64,000 nt of DNA from Harmothoe impar (lineage: Eukaryota; Annelida; Polychaeta; Phyllodocida; Polynoidae), in assembly GCA_947462335.1 (NCBI GenBank), contig OX381706.1, positions 20,724,074-20,788,073 of the forward strand, written 5' to 3'. Below are positions 23,501-34,749 of this stretch, one piece after another. Every line of letters begins with the position of its first letter. The first letter of the stretch is position 1. Position numbers and translations under genes: made by a program. A model generated the notes under the pieces. It was not told where the DNA came from and searched no databases. It saw only the letters and a list, made by a program, of their open reading frames with translations.

Positions 23501-26500
23501 GTGAAGTTGTGTGGATGGGGATAGGGACTGTCCCAGTACTGGCACTCCAAGCCTGACACAGTACGGGATGTCTCACCAATGTAGTCATAGCCAGCCGTGT
23601 CTGTTTTACATTCTGAAAAGTGAAGAATATAATTAGTTTTTTCCCCTTATTTCAGTTCCTACAGAGATTATTTAAAGAATTTTAAATAAAAAAAATTAGT
23701 CCATTTCTAGGATTGCAAACTGTATAGATTATAGTCTTTTTTTGATGACTCAGCAATCTTTACATTAACTAGTAATAATGTTGACTAGAAATAGGTTGAC
23801 TTGAAATTTGATCAATAGTTTATTATGTTGATACAAGTTGTTTTCTTTTTGACAAATTGACTTATCATACGAGAAATTTGCCTGGGGATTTTGATAGTTA
23901 GGATTGCCTATGTCTCTTTTTGTGTGGTTTATATAATCATCATAATCCCCCAATATTTATATTTGAACAATCTTATTATTCTCTCAGCCTCACCACAGAA
24001 TGGTATATAACAGCTCTGCCACCGGTACGTCGGCATATCTATGAAGCACCAAGTTCCTGCACCCCACTCTGAGTCTGGGTTACGACAGTAATTACTGGCA
24101 TCACTGACGGTAGCATCAGGATACGATACCGGGTTGTTGTACATGTGTTGATTCGGTGTCTGAGAATCCCATCGCTGACACGGATAGCCACCGTAGGTTG
24201 TGTTTAAAGTCCCCATGTACTCTTTGCCAGCATGGGTCAGTAGGCATTCTGAAAATATCATGTAACTTATAACTTGATGTTATTATATTTTATTTCCATT
24301 GATACAAGAGGGTTATTCAGATACATTTGTAAAGAATGTTTCAACTGGTAACCATGGCAACAAGCTAGTCCATATTTTGCTGCTTATCTAAAATCCTAAC
24401 AGAAATGAAATACATGGATCTGTATGTTCCTGTTATTTTGAGAAGATGTCCCTCAGTGACTATTTATGCAAATGATACTTTCAATATACAATGCCCTAAA
24501 TTCTCCTCTATAAAGAGGCTATGATATAAAAGGAATTCACATAAAATAAACTACATGTCCAATGCATGTAGGAATTTGAATTTTTTTTAAATTGACGTTT
24601 ATTGACGTTTATTTAAGTTGAATTTAGGTAGATAAACGTTATTCAGACAGAAACGTCAATTGAAAGTTCATTAACCGTCACATTTTGACGTCTACAAACC
24701 TTGCTGAGAATCCTAATTCACACCGTTCGTTTGAAAGAAACCTATACAAACCCCTGACCCGTGTTGGAATTACGCAGTGTGCGTACAGGGTAATTGTTTA
24801 CCTTATTGAAAACCTTTCATAACGAGAATTATTTGAACTTATAACCATTTCCCAACATGAGTAGTGTTATAACCCTTTAAGAGCCACAGACTACTTTAGT
24901 GTGTTATGCCCTTTGTCGGCATGATACATGACTGCAGCCCTGGCGATTTACTCTTCAGTGCTGCATTCATGCATCATGCCGACCCTTCGGGAATGAATAA
25001 AATCCTACTGGGTCAATATGGTGAACAGATGACAGAAGGCACATGACTTACTCGCCAGGGCTGCATTAAGGCATCATGACAATAAAGGTCACAATGTAAT
25101 TAAAGCACAGTGAGGTCCTGAACTATTTTTCCAGGGGTTTCCAGGATATCATGACTATATAATGGGGTGTGGATTTCCTTCTATTCTCAATAGCGATGCC
25201 CTCATGTGGTACACCAAAAGAAATGTTTCCCAAGCCTAAATAGCCTAATCCGTCAAGGAGGAGAACCAGACCTCCTCGGAGGATTTACAGAATTGATTTT
25301 CATCAATGAAAATAAAGTTTCTGGTTGTCATGGTAACAAAACCTAGAATGTTCTCTCGAATAGCTTCCAATGAGTATGATATGATGTATATATCAGATAA
25401 AATGTTCAGCTGTTACACAATCTTCCAATGATGAGCTGAGTTTTATCAAAATAGTTCTTGGCACGTAAGGGTTATAAAATGTGTCGATGTGATGTTCCAG
25501 TGTCCACTGATCCATGGGTTGTGACTGACCCCTCCCCCCTCACCGCTCTCACTACGGAATATTCAAAAGAGTGACACTACTCATGCATGTGAAATTTGAA
25601 AAAATTGTTTTTCACCCATACTAGTTTGACATGACGTCAACCCTAGTTAGGTGATAATTGCATGACTGTATTAATATACCTGACTCACTCTTAACAATTA
25701 TGACAACAAAGGTCTCATTCGTGCATGATTATCCACAACACCTAAGTGTAAAAGAGCACGTTAATCATAATTATGTTAGTGCTTGATGGTGAAAAACAAG
25801 TTACTTTTATTTGAATGCTCTTAATCACACTAGCAATGTTGGGATGCATTGTGTTTGGGGAATGAATTATATTATGTATTTATGTGTCATTAGTGATACG
25901 GGAATATGAAGGTCTGTTTTGTGGGTTACCATGGCGATAAGTATGTAGTTTCAGGTACTAATAAAGAGAACACAGGTCAAAATGTGACATTATATCAACT
26001 TTCAGGGGAAATCGTATTTATGATTTTGTATACCGAATACTTAACATTTTATTATAAGTTAACTTATTAACACTAATTCTTTATGTATTATTGTCTAATT
26101 GATATTGCCTTGGTGAACACATGTGTTGATTGACTGCACTATTCTCTTCATATTAAGTACATCCTGACAACACAAATATATTGTATTGTACCCTCCTGGT
26201 AACAAGCAAAGGAAATTAAGAATGACATTTACGACAAAGGCTTTCGTATATATATATAACCTCCTCCCCCCTTACACATAATAACTTAATGTTTAGTACC
26301 CTACGCTACTTTCTCCCTCTCCTTTCTCTTTGTATTCATCAGTTTATCTACTTCTAATAGTGTTCTTTCATAAAACTGAGCAACAGAACCACAGCTCTTT
26401 ACTCCAAGGTCTACATCTGATGTTTATCAAAATTACTATGACTAATACAAAATAAAAAAGGGAGAGATTCAAATCATCAATGGGATTGTGTTTCATAGAC

Positions 26501-27175
26501 GGGACTGGCTATCTTTGCCTTGACATCCATGCTGCGTTGACCCAATCTGCATTAGAGCAACATTTACTATTGTGATGCAACATTTACTGTCATGAGGCAA
26601 CATCTACTGGCACGAAGCAACATTTACTGTCACGATGCAAACAGTAAATCGATTGGTCTGAATTCCTGTTGTCTGCATCCTTTTCTGCATTCCTTAATCA
26701 CTAAATGTACTAAGTTATTGAAAGTTAAAAGTGTACTTACCTAGTGCGGACTCGGTCCTGCCCCATAGTAAGGCTGTGTGGAAGAAAGCATAATACACAT
26801 TGATAGTATAGAGGTGAGGTTGACAATTTTCTTTGTTAGCAATTTCGTTTAAAGGTGATGGCTCGTCATAAGGCCTATGTACCAATATAATATCTTAATA
26901 CAACAACAAAAAAACCTACACACACAAAATCTTAAGAGATAGACAAAAGATGAACCAGAACAACAACATAATGAGAAAGAAACATTTCATTCTTGATATC
27001 AATTAGTTACTTTAAAATCAGATGGAGGGCGTCATTTGCCCAAAAACATTGTTTTATTCACAAATAACCAAACTTATCAACTTTTAATCCATCAAATAAC
27101 ATTCACGATATTGAAATAAATAAAAAGAACAATTAGTGACTTACCAGATAGGAAGATGATGACTAGGGAAGTCAT
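20521..27175 (-). CDS. Two-kringle type I membrane protein with FDNPLY tail
   Basis: Seven minus-strand exons: 27175-27145, 26773-26741, 24248-23994, 23612-23358, 22826-22720, 21368-21164, 20777-20521 (1143 bp, 380 codons plus TAG), all GT-AG and in frame. Order: signal peptide (MTSLVIIFLS then LLWGRTESA), kringle 1, kringle 2, Thr/Pro-rich stalk of two exons (likely O-glycosylated), TM helix (GIALGAVFGIIVLAGAGGGF), and a tail with FDNPLYD. Each kringle has six Cys (expected pairs 1-6, 2-4, 3-5) and a CRNPDS core; each is one 255-bp exon with phase 1 at both ends. Kringle 2 keeps the DxD of lysine-binding sites (MDADVEF) but lacks the usual Arg; kringle 1 does not have DxD. FxNPxY in the tail is the clathrin/PTB signal known from LDL receptor, so endocytosis is likely. 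Ligand unknown. PIK3IP1, KREMEN and ROR also have a kringle and one TM segment, but not this order. Confidence 0.85.
21544..22400. mobile_element. CCCAGCAAACAC-ended element with TACTGGC repeats
   Basis: The ends CCCAGCAAACAC (21544-21555) and GTGTTTGCTGGG (22389-22400) are perfect inverted repeats 857 bp apart, flanked by GA on both sides. About 200 bp inside each end is packed with short direct and inverted variants of GTACTGGCCCAGTA and GCCAGTAC. The centre is AT-rich and non-coding. It lies in the intron between the two stalk exons of the two-kringle gene. Confidence 0.8.
22929..23040. mobile_element. Partial GATGCA hairpin MITE
   Basis: GGCATGATACATGGACGC, a GACTCACCAGGGCTG centre and the CGGCCCTTCAAAGGTTAA terminus identify one half of the TTAA/CCCTTT family, within an intron of the two-kringle gene. 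Confidence 0.55.
24869..25112. mobile_element. TTAA/CCCTTT hairpin MITE
   Basis: Starts ATAACCCTTTAAGAGCCACAG and carries the paired GACTGCAGCCCTGG and GCTGCATTCATGCATCATG arms, then a second half ending near GTAATTAAAGCACAG. The right terminus is degraded. It lies in an intron of the two-kringle gene. Confidence 0.6.
25113..26556. other. Large intron DNA of two-kringle gene
   Basis: AT-rich intron without a recognised exon. Short features only, such as a TATATATATA stretch near 26250. Confidence 0.35.
26557..26636. repeat. 20-bp tandem repeat, 4 units
   Basis: Four units of the form GCAACATTTACTGTCACGAT begin at 26557, 26577, 26597 and 26617. They lie about 100 bp downstream (in genic sense) of the signal-peptide micro-exon of the two-kringle gene. 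Confidence 0.75.
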
Positions 27176-27660
27176 GTTGAAAGACTGTATCTGAAGATAA
27201 CGATTAGACCCAAACTCCAGGTACACGGCAGGCTATCTACCCTCAACTTACCAGGCCTCCCCGATTAGATGGGCCATACCCTGGTCCACTGCGCCATCTG
27301 TAGAAAAGGCCCTAGTAACTGCTAATTCAGAAACCCAACCCTCAATGCGTTCTGCAGTCGAGAAATGGCACCATCTGAGCCGATTACTTCTCTTTACGGA
27401 TACGCACATCTTTATCCATCGGCGGCAAATATAGTAATATTCTAAACCTGGATATGAGCCTAAACTAAGAATGCGTTGGACAAGTGACGCCTCGGCTACA
27501 TATTTGGACTCCTCAGAGATGAATTCCCCCCAGTCAAACCATGTCTCTGAATGGCCCAAATGTGAAAATCCTAGCCGGAATAAGTCCCACTATGCATCTT
27601 TATTTAAATCTTTCTTTTTTACTGATAATCATCTTTGCACTATACACTGCAGCAGCTTGA
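27176..27660. other. 5' flank of two-kringle gene
   Basis: Presumed promoter and 5' UTR region of the minus-strand gene. No TATA box at a convincing distance and no other gene is recognised. Confidence 0.35.
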
Positions 27661-28100
27661 GGGTTAACCCCTTAAGGACACTATGATGCTTTAATGTATA
27701 CCTGTTCTTTTATCAGCATGATGCAACGCTGTTGTGCATTCTTTCATTAGTGCACCTTTGCACTGAAAAAGTACAAAAGTTGTCTAACCTATCAGGTTAT
27801 CATCCCACAAATAAAATCTGTAGCTAGCAATTGTTGGGTTTGGTCTGGCACATGCTCAGTGGGTCTTCTATCTCCAGCTAGAAGACCCACTTCCTTTTCA
27901 CTAAGATGAGATTTTAACTCGTTTATTTCATGACAGTCACTTAGAAGAGTCTGGAGACAAGTTTACTTTTTCAGTGTTGGATTGTATCAACCACGTAGGG
28001 TCAGCATGATGCATGAATGCAACCCTGAATGGCGGGCTTAGCTCTAGGCTGCCTTATGCAACATAATATATCCACTAAATATTGCGCTGCCTTTAACGGA
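27661..28100. mobile_element. Disrupted TTAA/CCCTTT hairpin MITE
   Basis: GGGTTAACCCCTTAAGGACACTATGATGC at the left marks a terminus; a GTCAGCATGATGCATGAATGC core appears only near 28000. The ~250 bp between them, which carry a GAAGACCCACT direct and inverted motif, look like a later insertion. Confidence 0.45.
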
Positions 28101-28251
28101 TTTACAGTGGCGTTGAGTGCACAAGAGGAGCCCAGTGTAGGTCGGGACTCATCTACCCCCCCCCCCCCCCCACCCCTCATCTAGAGGACACAGATCCGCA
28201 TACTGCATCATGATAACGAAGGGGTCACATGAGAAGTGTTTAAAAATGTAG

Positions 28252-28502
28252 TGTTAACTATACTGCTTTGATGTAATGTACCCTTGGTCGCCATGATGCA
28301 TGCATACAGCCCTGATGCATAGCTCGTCCAGATTGCATTCATGCATCACGACGACCTTAGGAGTGTGTCAGTCCCATAGTGTCAGCATGAAGCTTGAAAG
28401 CAGCAGTGGCGAGTTATCTACCTATACCAGGGCTGCATTGATGCATCATGACGACAAAGGGCATACTGCATTAATGCACTATTCAGGCATTAAAGGGTTA
28501 AC
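28252..28502. mobile_element. TTAA/CCCTTT hairpin MITE, nearly complete
   Basis: A 251-bp copy running from GTTAACTATACTGC to GCATTAAAGGGTTAAC. Both hairpins are visible: GATGCATGCATACAGCCCTG with GATTGCATTCATGCATCACG, and GGCGAGTTATCTACC with CAGGGCTGCATTGATGC. Confidence 0.65.
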
Positions 28503-28599
28503 TTTAGACTACTGTCCCGGTAGCCAGACTTGGTTCATGTCGATACATTAATGAGTCATTAGCATATAAATCACAGTCAGCGCCAGCGTCCCATGTACC

Positions 28600-28950
28600 C
28601 TTACCTACCCAGGACCTTACTTAGCGCCCCCCCCCACCACCTCAACCTGCCTACCTGAGGTACCCTAACTCCCTGCCTGCATGCCTGCATGCCTACTTAC
28701 ATACCAGCCTGCCTGCCTGCCTGCCTATGTGCCTACATGCTTGCCTGCCTGCCCGACTACCTCCATACCACCATGCATACCTACCTGCCTGTCTACCACC
28801 CATCTAACTGCCTGCATGCCATCCCAGATGCCGACCTGCATACCTACCTGCCTACCTGCATGCCTATCTATCTGTCTACCTGCCTACCTGCCTACCAGCC
28901 TGCCTGTCTGCCTGCCTGCTATAATAGCCTGCATGCCTGCCTGTCACTCG
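28600..28950. repeat. CCTG/CCTA tetranucleotide-like repeat
   Basis: A long degenerate array of CCTG, CCTA and CATG tetramers. Open frames across it give Cys/Leu/Pro/Thr-rich low-complexity peptides and are not genes. Confidence 0.8.
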
Positions 28951-29867
28951 CTCCGTCCTCTCCCCATCTCCCTCTCCCTCCGTAAGACTGATTGAGTCAA
29001 CAGTGATTCAATTTTCGTCTCCGCAACAACAACATTGTAACAATATTACAGATTGGTTGACTTCGGGAGTTGTGCCAATGGACTGCCTTTTAATGTATTA
29101 TGTATATGTTTATCAGTGCGTGAATGAAGCACCAGTAAGTGCATCATCAGTGCTGTACAGGGTTGATGCAATCTTGATGCAAACTTTAAAGGGTCGGCAT
29201 GATGCGCTCATACAGTGCTTGCCAGTTATACTTAACAGCTCTGACTATACACATCATTTGATTACGTTTGTATTTGAAACTCATACAAATGGACACAAAG
29301 CCCATATACATAGCCATGTCCATCATGCCATCAAAATGTAGCCCATAATTAACATTCCTATGTTTGGTCATTGTATAGGATAATAGTAACAATATGTATT
29401 TAAATCTTAATAGACTTTGATACAATATAGGCGTGTTCAAGCATCTTGTTTAATTAGTAATAATTGTAAAATCCCAGTCATGTCTCTCCTATGACGTGTC
29501 ATTTTCAATAAAAAGCAATTTGAATCCCCCCCCCCCCACTGAGTACAAATTTTGAAAATTTGTGCCTACCGCCTTTCCCGAAAAGAATGCGTATGGTAGC
29601 CATCATGAATTGAATGGACTATTTTTGATTTTGCCCTCGTTTATATCGGCCTGCTCCCTATTTTTGATATATGTAAGACGGACTATACACTGTACAGGAT
29701 GTAAGGCAGACTTGTTTATTCACAGGATAAAGCAGATTACAATACAATGCTATTTACTGCTGTACATATGGAGGTTATACAATGACCTGCCTCCAGGTGC
29801 GGGTCGGATGTCAAGGTAGAATCCTGCTGTATAAATAGCCAGGTGGGTATCATGATGTAGGTAAGGT
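28951..29867. other. No gene recognised
   Basis: Contains a fragment of the GTCGGCATGATGC repeat near 29193 and a C run at 29527-29538. Small open frames lack domain features. Confidence 0.35.
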
Positions 29868-30020
29868 AAACTTAAATTAACAGGAAATGTCATTTGACAT
29901 TTCCAGGAAATTTGCATTAAACTTGAATTAACCGGAAATATCATTTGACATTTTTGGGAAATTTACGTGTACACTTCATTCATGGGAATGCTCATATAAT
30001 ATTTCCACGAAATTTAAAAT
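29868..30020. repeat. 51-bp tandem repeat with internal palindrome
   Basis: Three diverging units start at 29868, 29919 and about 29970. Each includes a self-complementary core of the type GGAAATGTCATTTGACATTT. Confidence 0.65.
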
Positions 30021-30217
30021 TTCCTGGAAATCGCATTCGGTAAATTGAGGTTTCCCTTCTATTTATTGGAATTTATATATAAAGATTTGCCCTTGATCCC
30101 CTCATTATGCATTATTTTGAGGCATCTCAAGGGTTGCCACCCGTGATACTAATCAGGGATGTTATGTGACATTTACCCCGTTATCTATACTTAATTTTAA
30201 AGGCCTCTACAGGGCTA

Positions 30218-30347
30218 CACTGTAAAAAGTTGTTGTTCCTAAACAGCAAAATGTGCTGTAACTATATAGTACTTTTGCTAAACATAATACAGTAAATTTT
30301 GCTGTACATGTACATTTCTGTTGCTGTAGATGCAGCTTACAATAGTG
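30218..30347. repeat. CACTGTAAAA-ended element with GCTGTA motifs
   Basis: About 130 bp beginning CACTGTAAAAAG and ending CTTACAATAGTG, an imperfect inverted end, with repeated GCTGTA/TACAG motifs inside. Flanking dinucleotides do not match. Confidence 0.4.
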
Positions 30348-30530
30348 AGTTGTAGAACTAGATCACTTTTCACTGTAGTCTTTTCTCTGTGCTATGTACT
30401 CCGGGGGTCCTGGGATAGATCCTTGGTCTAGCCACCTCTCAATATGGTACATACTAAATGGTCACAAGCAATTTAACATCATTCTCTATGGGCCTTGTCT
30501 ATAGTTTTCATTGTATAGTAATCAATCTAG

Positions 30531-30638
30531 CCCAGTGGGCACAAAACTCAGTACAACGTTGAATCAATGTTGAATCAGTATTGAATCAACATTGACAACC
30601 ATCTGTCAATGTTGATTCAATATTCTGTGCCCACCGGG
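30531..30638. mobile_element. CCCAGTGGGCAC-ended mini-element, copy 1
   Basis: CCCAGTGGGCAC at 30531 and GTGCCCACCGGG at the right end enclose 108 bp filled with TTGAATCAACATTG-type direct and inverted motifs. AG flanks both ends (30529-30530, 30639-30640). Confidence 0.8.
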
Positions 30639-30706
30639 AGGTGTTATACAATAATGTCTGCATGTTGTTAAAGGTGCCAAATATGAGAGCCATGCTGCAG
30701 ACCTTA

Positions 30707-30785
30707 CTCCAGCTTTCTCGATAGCTCAATCAGACACAGCGACGGACAGTTATAGGAAGGTCCCGAGTTCTATCTCCGGTCACGC
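30707..30785 (+). repeat. tRNA-like SINE head
   Basis: TCTCGATAGCTCAATCAGAC resembles a Pol III A box, and GGTCCCGAGTTCTATCTCC about 30 nt later resembles a B box, at tRNA-like spacing. The cloverleaf is imperfect, so this is a tRNA-derived SINE promoter region rather than a working tRNA gene. Confidence 0.5.
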
Positions 30786-31358
30786 TAGTCATGAAATTGC
30801 AGTTTCTTCATGTTTTGAATTTTTTTGAATGATCTTCAATGACATTTAAGTAAATATTTTTGAGCATTTAGGTCAACTTAATGTTGCTTAAATATACCAA
30901 AATAGTGACTTTTGGTATACCAAATTATGCTTAAAATTAATCTCAAAATCTTACCGGCAAGGTCAATTAAAGGCCATTATAGGTGCTTATCCAAGATATT
31001 TACGCATATATAATGGCCTTTAGGGAAAACCTAAATGCACTTATATAGAGTTTTTCATACTCGCTGGGGCTGCATTGCCTCAAAATAAATAATGTAAATT
31101 CAAGGTCCCCTATTTTTCATGGCAAGCTCCAAATGACCTTTCCAGGACATTTCCCAGTTATTTTGGTACACTTGTATTAAATCAATGCTGAAAACAGACT
31201 ATTACCCAAAAAGACGAAATGTTCGTCAAGTATAGGAAGTTTGACCGTACCTTTGAAGCTTTCTATGGGAGTTTGTGAAAACAACTTCGGTGAAAATTTA
31301 ATTCAGATTGAAATAAGAGGCTTCTAAGTTTTCATCCTTGTGCCGACCAATAATATAT

Positions 31359-31475
31359 AACCCTTTAATGACCTCATGACGCCCAAGGCTTCTTGTTCAT
31401 TAGTCTACATGATGCACCGATGCTGTATTGGAGAGTAACTCGCTAGCATCGCCCTGGTGGATCCACTCAAGTCGG
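31359..31475. mobile_element. Partial TTAA/CCCTTT hairpin MITE
   Basis: ATAACCCTTTAATGACCTCATG terminus followed by CATGATGCACCGATGC and a GAGTAACTCGC centre. Only one half of the element is present. Confidence 0.5.
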
Positions 31476-31483
31476 TTGCCATT

Positions 31484-31650
31484 TTGTAAGTGTACAGTAG
31501 ATTCTACCATTGGTGTACAGCTTATTGTAGGTAAAAGTTGAATCTACATAAATATACAGTAGATTCTACTATAAATTCACATACAGTAGCTCTACTGTAG
31601 ATCTACAGTAGATTCTACTGTGTGCCTACACTAGCCATTTACAGTGAGTG
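31484..31650. repeat. ACAGTAGATTCTACT-type repeat, copy 2
   Basis: Repeated TACAGTAGATTCTACT motifs, themselves palindromic, ending CATTTACAGTG. It is the reverse-oriented relative of the segment at 5183-5345. Confidence 0.6.
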
Positions 31651-32134
31651 CAGATGTCCTAGATCCAATTGTCCTAGATACAGATACAGTCGCAGAAGAA
31701 TGACAGATCCCAGTGGGCACAGCAACACTTAAGTGACTAATAAGCTCTCCAATGAAGTGCTTATTATCCATCTATATTGTGGCTAGAATGTAAGAACTAT
31801 TGTCAGCTAATCTGCAGCACTTATTAAGCCTTTCAAAGCAGTGGTTATCAAGAGGTTCAATAATTCAGCTAATAAAGGCAACAAAAGTCAAATTTATTCA
31901 AAGATTATAATTGTGACACTACCGCACTGCTATAAAGCAGCACTTATAAGTGACTTGCTCTGCAGTTCTTATTAGGCACTTCAAAGCAGTGATTAGTAAT
32001 AAGCTGAAGTGTGCCACTATATAAAAAGGAATTCCACTGAAACTTTCTGCTGTTTATTCAAGCATATAACATTCATAAGCAGCTCAGTATACATACATCA
32101 GAAATTCATGATTGTTGTACAAATTAATGTTGTC

Positions 32135-32210
32135 AATGGGTTTCGAACTCCTTACCTTCAGATGTAAAGTCCAGTGTGCTATTGCATGAGCTAGTGGGGC
32201 TGATGATAAG
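32135..32210 (-). repeat. tRNA-Lys-like SINE segment
   Basis: On the minus strand, CTAGCTCATGCAATAGCACA (A-box-like), an anticodon-arm-like CTGGACTTTACATCTGAAGG and GGAGTTCGAAACC (B box) follow in tRNA order. It resembles tRNA-Lys most but the acceptor stem is not convincing, so SINE or tRNA relic is favoured. Confidence 0.55.
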
Positions 32211-32833
32211 TGGTGGTCCTAAACCTTACTGTACCCCTAGCATACCCTGGGTACACTGCAAAAGCAGCCCCTCATATATGACTATGTCTCACGAAAATGG
32301 TGCAGGTCTGGAGCCCATAGTGAGAGATTGTGACGAAATATAGTTTTTGGAATAGGGCTTAATCCTCATGCACGGGTATACTAAAGGTGTTAGGGTATCC
32401 TGCCATGAAGTAAATTTAAGGTAAATATTGTTATGGTTGCCATGGTAACCATCCAAACAGGTTATGTAGTGTTTAGTGGCGTCTATATAAGACATGCTAG
32501 TGAAAATTAGTCTATAATTTAAAGATTTTCCACAATAGGATGCCTACTTTTGTTGTAAAAGGAGAGTATATACACGTTCTTTCATGTAATAAAAAAGGTT
32601 TAAGCTAAACTTTACTGTGGAAAACAGGTTAAGGGGATGAAAATTGAATTTTTCATGTATTTTCCTGTTTATTCTGTTATACAACTTTGCAGATTTACTG
32701 TAACTACCCTGCTTGGACTATGTTCTTTATTTCTTGCTTAGGTAATAGTTGTAAACCTTCGCTACATGTAGGTATGCTACATGAGGCCTGTGATATGTGT
32801 AAATTCTTACTACAGTAGTATTAATGTGCTCAT

Positions 32834-34055
32834 GCCACCTTGTCATATAGACGCCATCTTGTCATATAGACGCCATCTTGTCACATAGATGCCACTATGT
32901 ATGAGTATTATTAATACATATACTGAGACAAACATTGTCCATGATATAAAGGGGGTTTTAACTCTTATTTTGACAGTACATCATGTGCGGATATATTATA
33001 AAACGTAAGAAATAGACCTATATATTACACCTTGTCATATAGACACCATCTTGTCATATAGACGCCAGAGGTTGCCAGGAGGCACACATATTGTAATAAG
33101 GCAGCTTGATGAATTTAGTGTGGTAGGTGCCTGGGTCCCGTTACAATAAAACTGTTCTTTCTTAAATCTGGGCCATTTTAAGGTCGATTTGACTTCATAA
33201 AATCAAATATAAATAAGTATATGTTACCTTGTCATATAGACACCACCTTGTCATTTAGATGTCTACATGTCATATAAAGGCCACTATGTGTGGGTATCAT
33301 GAATACATGTATTGAGACAAACCATGTACTATATTGCCCTGACCATAATTGGGACTTTAACTCATATTATCCCAGTAAATCATGTGCAAATAGATTACAA
33401 AAGCAAAGATATAGATAGATATGTCACCTTGTCATATAGACGCCATCATGTCATATAGACACCAGAGGCTGCCACGAGGGGCTTTGTACACACATAACTT
33501 TTATTTGGTGTTTTCTCTGCCATTATAAGGTTAGTTTAAATTAGAATATGGAGATGGATTATAACATGAGTTCAGTATATGCAGATAGATTATAAAATCA
33601 AAGATATTTACCTATATATGTCACCTTGTCATATAGACGCCACCTTGTCATATAGACGCCCGACATGACTTTTCACTTCTATTAAGTGGACTTACAGAAC
33701 TCTTAGGACTACATAATTTCACATGTACATAGTGTGCCGGTGGGTATAGATAATGTATTAATTGGAAATAGTTAAATGTTAAAAGGGGGGAAAATGCAGG
33801 CCTATCATGTTACCTTGTCATATAGACGCCACCATGTCATATAGATGCTAAGCATAACTGAGACTGACCCTGGGACAGAAATGTGGATAGAAAGATTTAA
33901 ATAAATGAGTTTACTACGTCCTTATATATCTTTTACGGTAGGAAAAATCATTGGACAGACTAATATGTAAGCTGTTTCATTGAGATACAGCAATTACTAA
34001 AACACATGTATTGCCATGTCATATAGACACCTTTTGGCGTCTATATGACACAATG
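32834..34055. repeat. ~195-bp tandem array with conserved CTTGTCATATAGACGCC box
   Basis: The box CTTGTCATATAGACGCCA, mostly doubled at 19-bp spacing, recurs at 32839, 33031, 33228, 33428, 33625, 33814 and 34015 (intervals 192, 197, 200, 197, 189, 201). The DNA between boxes is only loosely similar. At the right end the box faces an inverted copy (GGCGTCTATATGACA), and another inverted copy lies at about 32478. Confidence 0.85.
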
Positions 34056-34749
34056 TGATTTCCATGTGCTGCTCAGTTAAAATAATGTGTAGCATTATGG
34101 GAAATAGTGCTACATATGGCCCAGGTACATGTTTACATCAATAACACAGAAAAAACAGCATGTGATTATATAATTTTTTGTTTATGGGTGATATTTAATT
34201 ACCAAAACCCAATTTTCATCAAAATTTGACCAGTTTTCCCTCTTTGAACCCCTATAATGGCCAAAATATCCGTGATACCTGGGCAAAATCATACATATTC
34301 AAAATGGCAATACCCAGCCTGACAAAACATGCCCATAAAAATGGCATTAAGATAATTATTAAACCTGTGCCATGAACAAAATGAAAAAGTAACCTCAGAA
34401 ACAGCCCTGGCCATGGACCTGCACCGTTTTCGTGAGACATAGTCATATCATGCTCACGCACTGGCTAAAAAGGGCTTTATTTGCAGTGAGATACAATCAA
34501 AGACGGTCTTATTTGAATCTGATCGAATGAAAAACTCTCTCAATTCATTTTGGAAATAGATGGGAAGTATTATTCTCTTCAACTATGCACCAATGCTCTT
34601 TGCGTAAAGCAAAAGCAAAAGGTTCGGATGAGTTTTTCTCCACTTCTTTTCGGTTTTGAAAAGTGTTTATCAAACCTCTCACAATATACAGAAAAGTGGG
34701 AATAGCAGTATTATATCAAAATTGAGTTTGTATTGACAGTGTACAAGTC

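Noticed and set aside
28681..28995. Cys/Leu/Pro-rich frames of about 100 codons
   Set aside because: They read through a CCTG/CCTA tetranucleotide repeat in more than one frame.
32135..32210. Functional tRNA-Lys gene
   Set aside because: Boxes are present but the acceptor stem does not pair well by eye; a SINE or relic is more likely.
32834..34055. CRISPR-like array
   Set aside because: Regular repeats with diverged spacers resemble one superficially, but the ~195-bp period, related spacers and animal genome context make it a tandem satellite.
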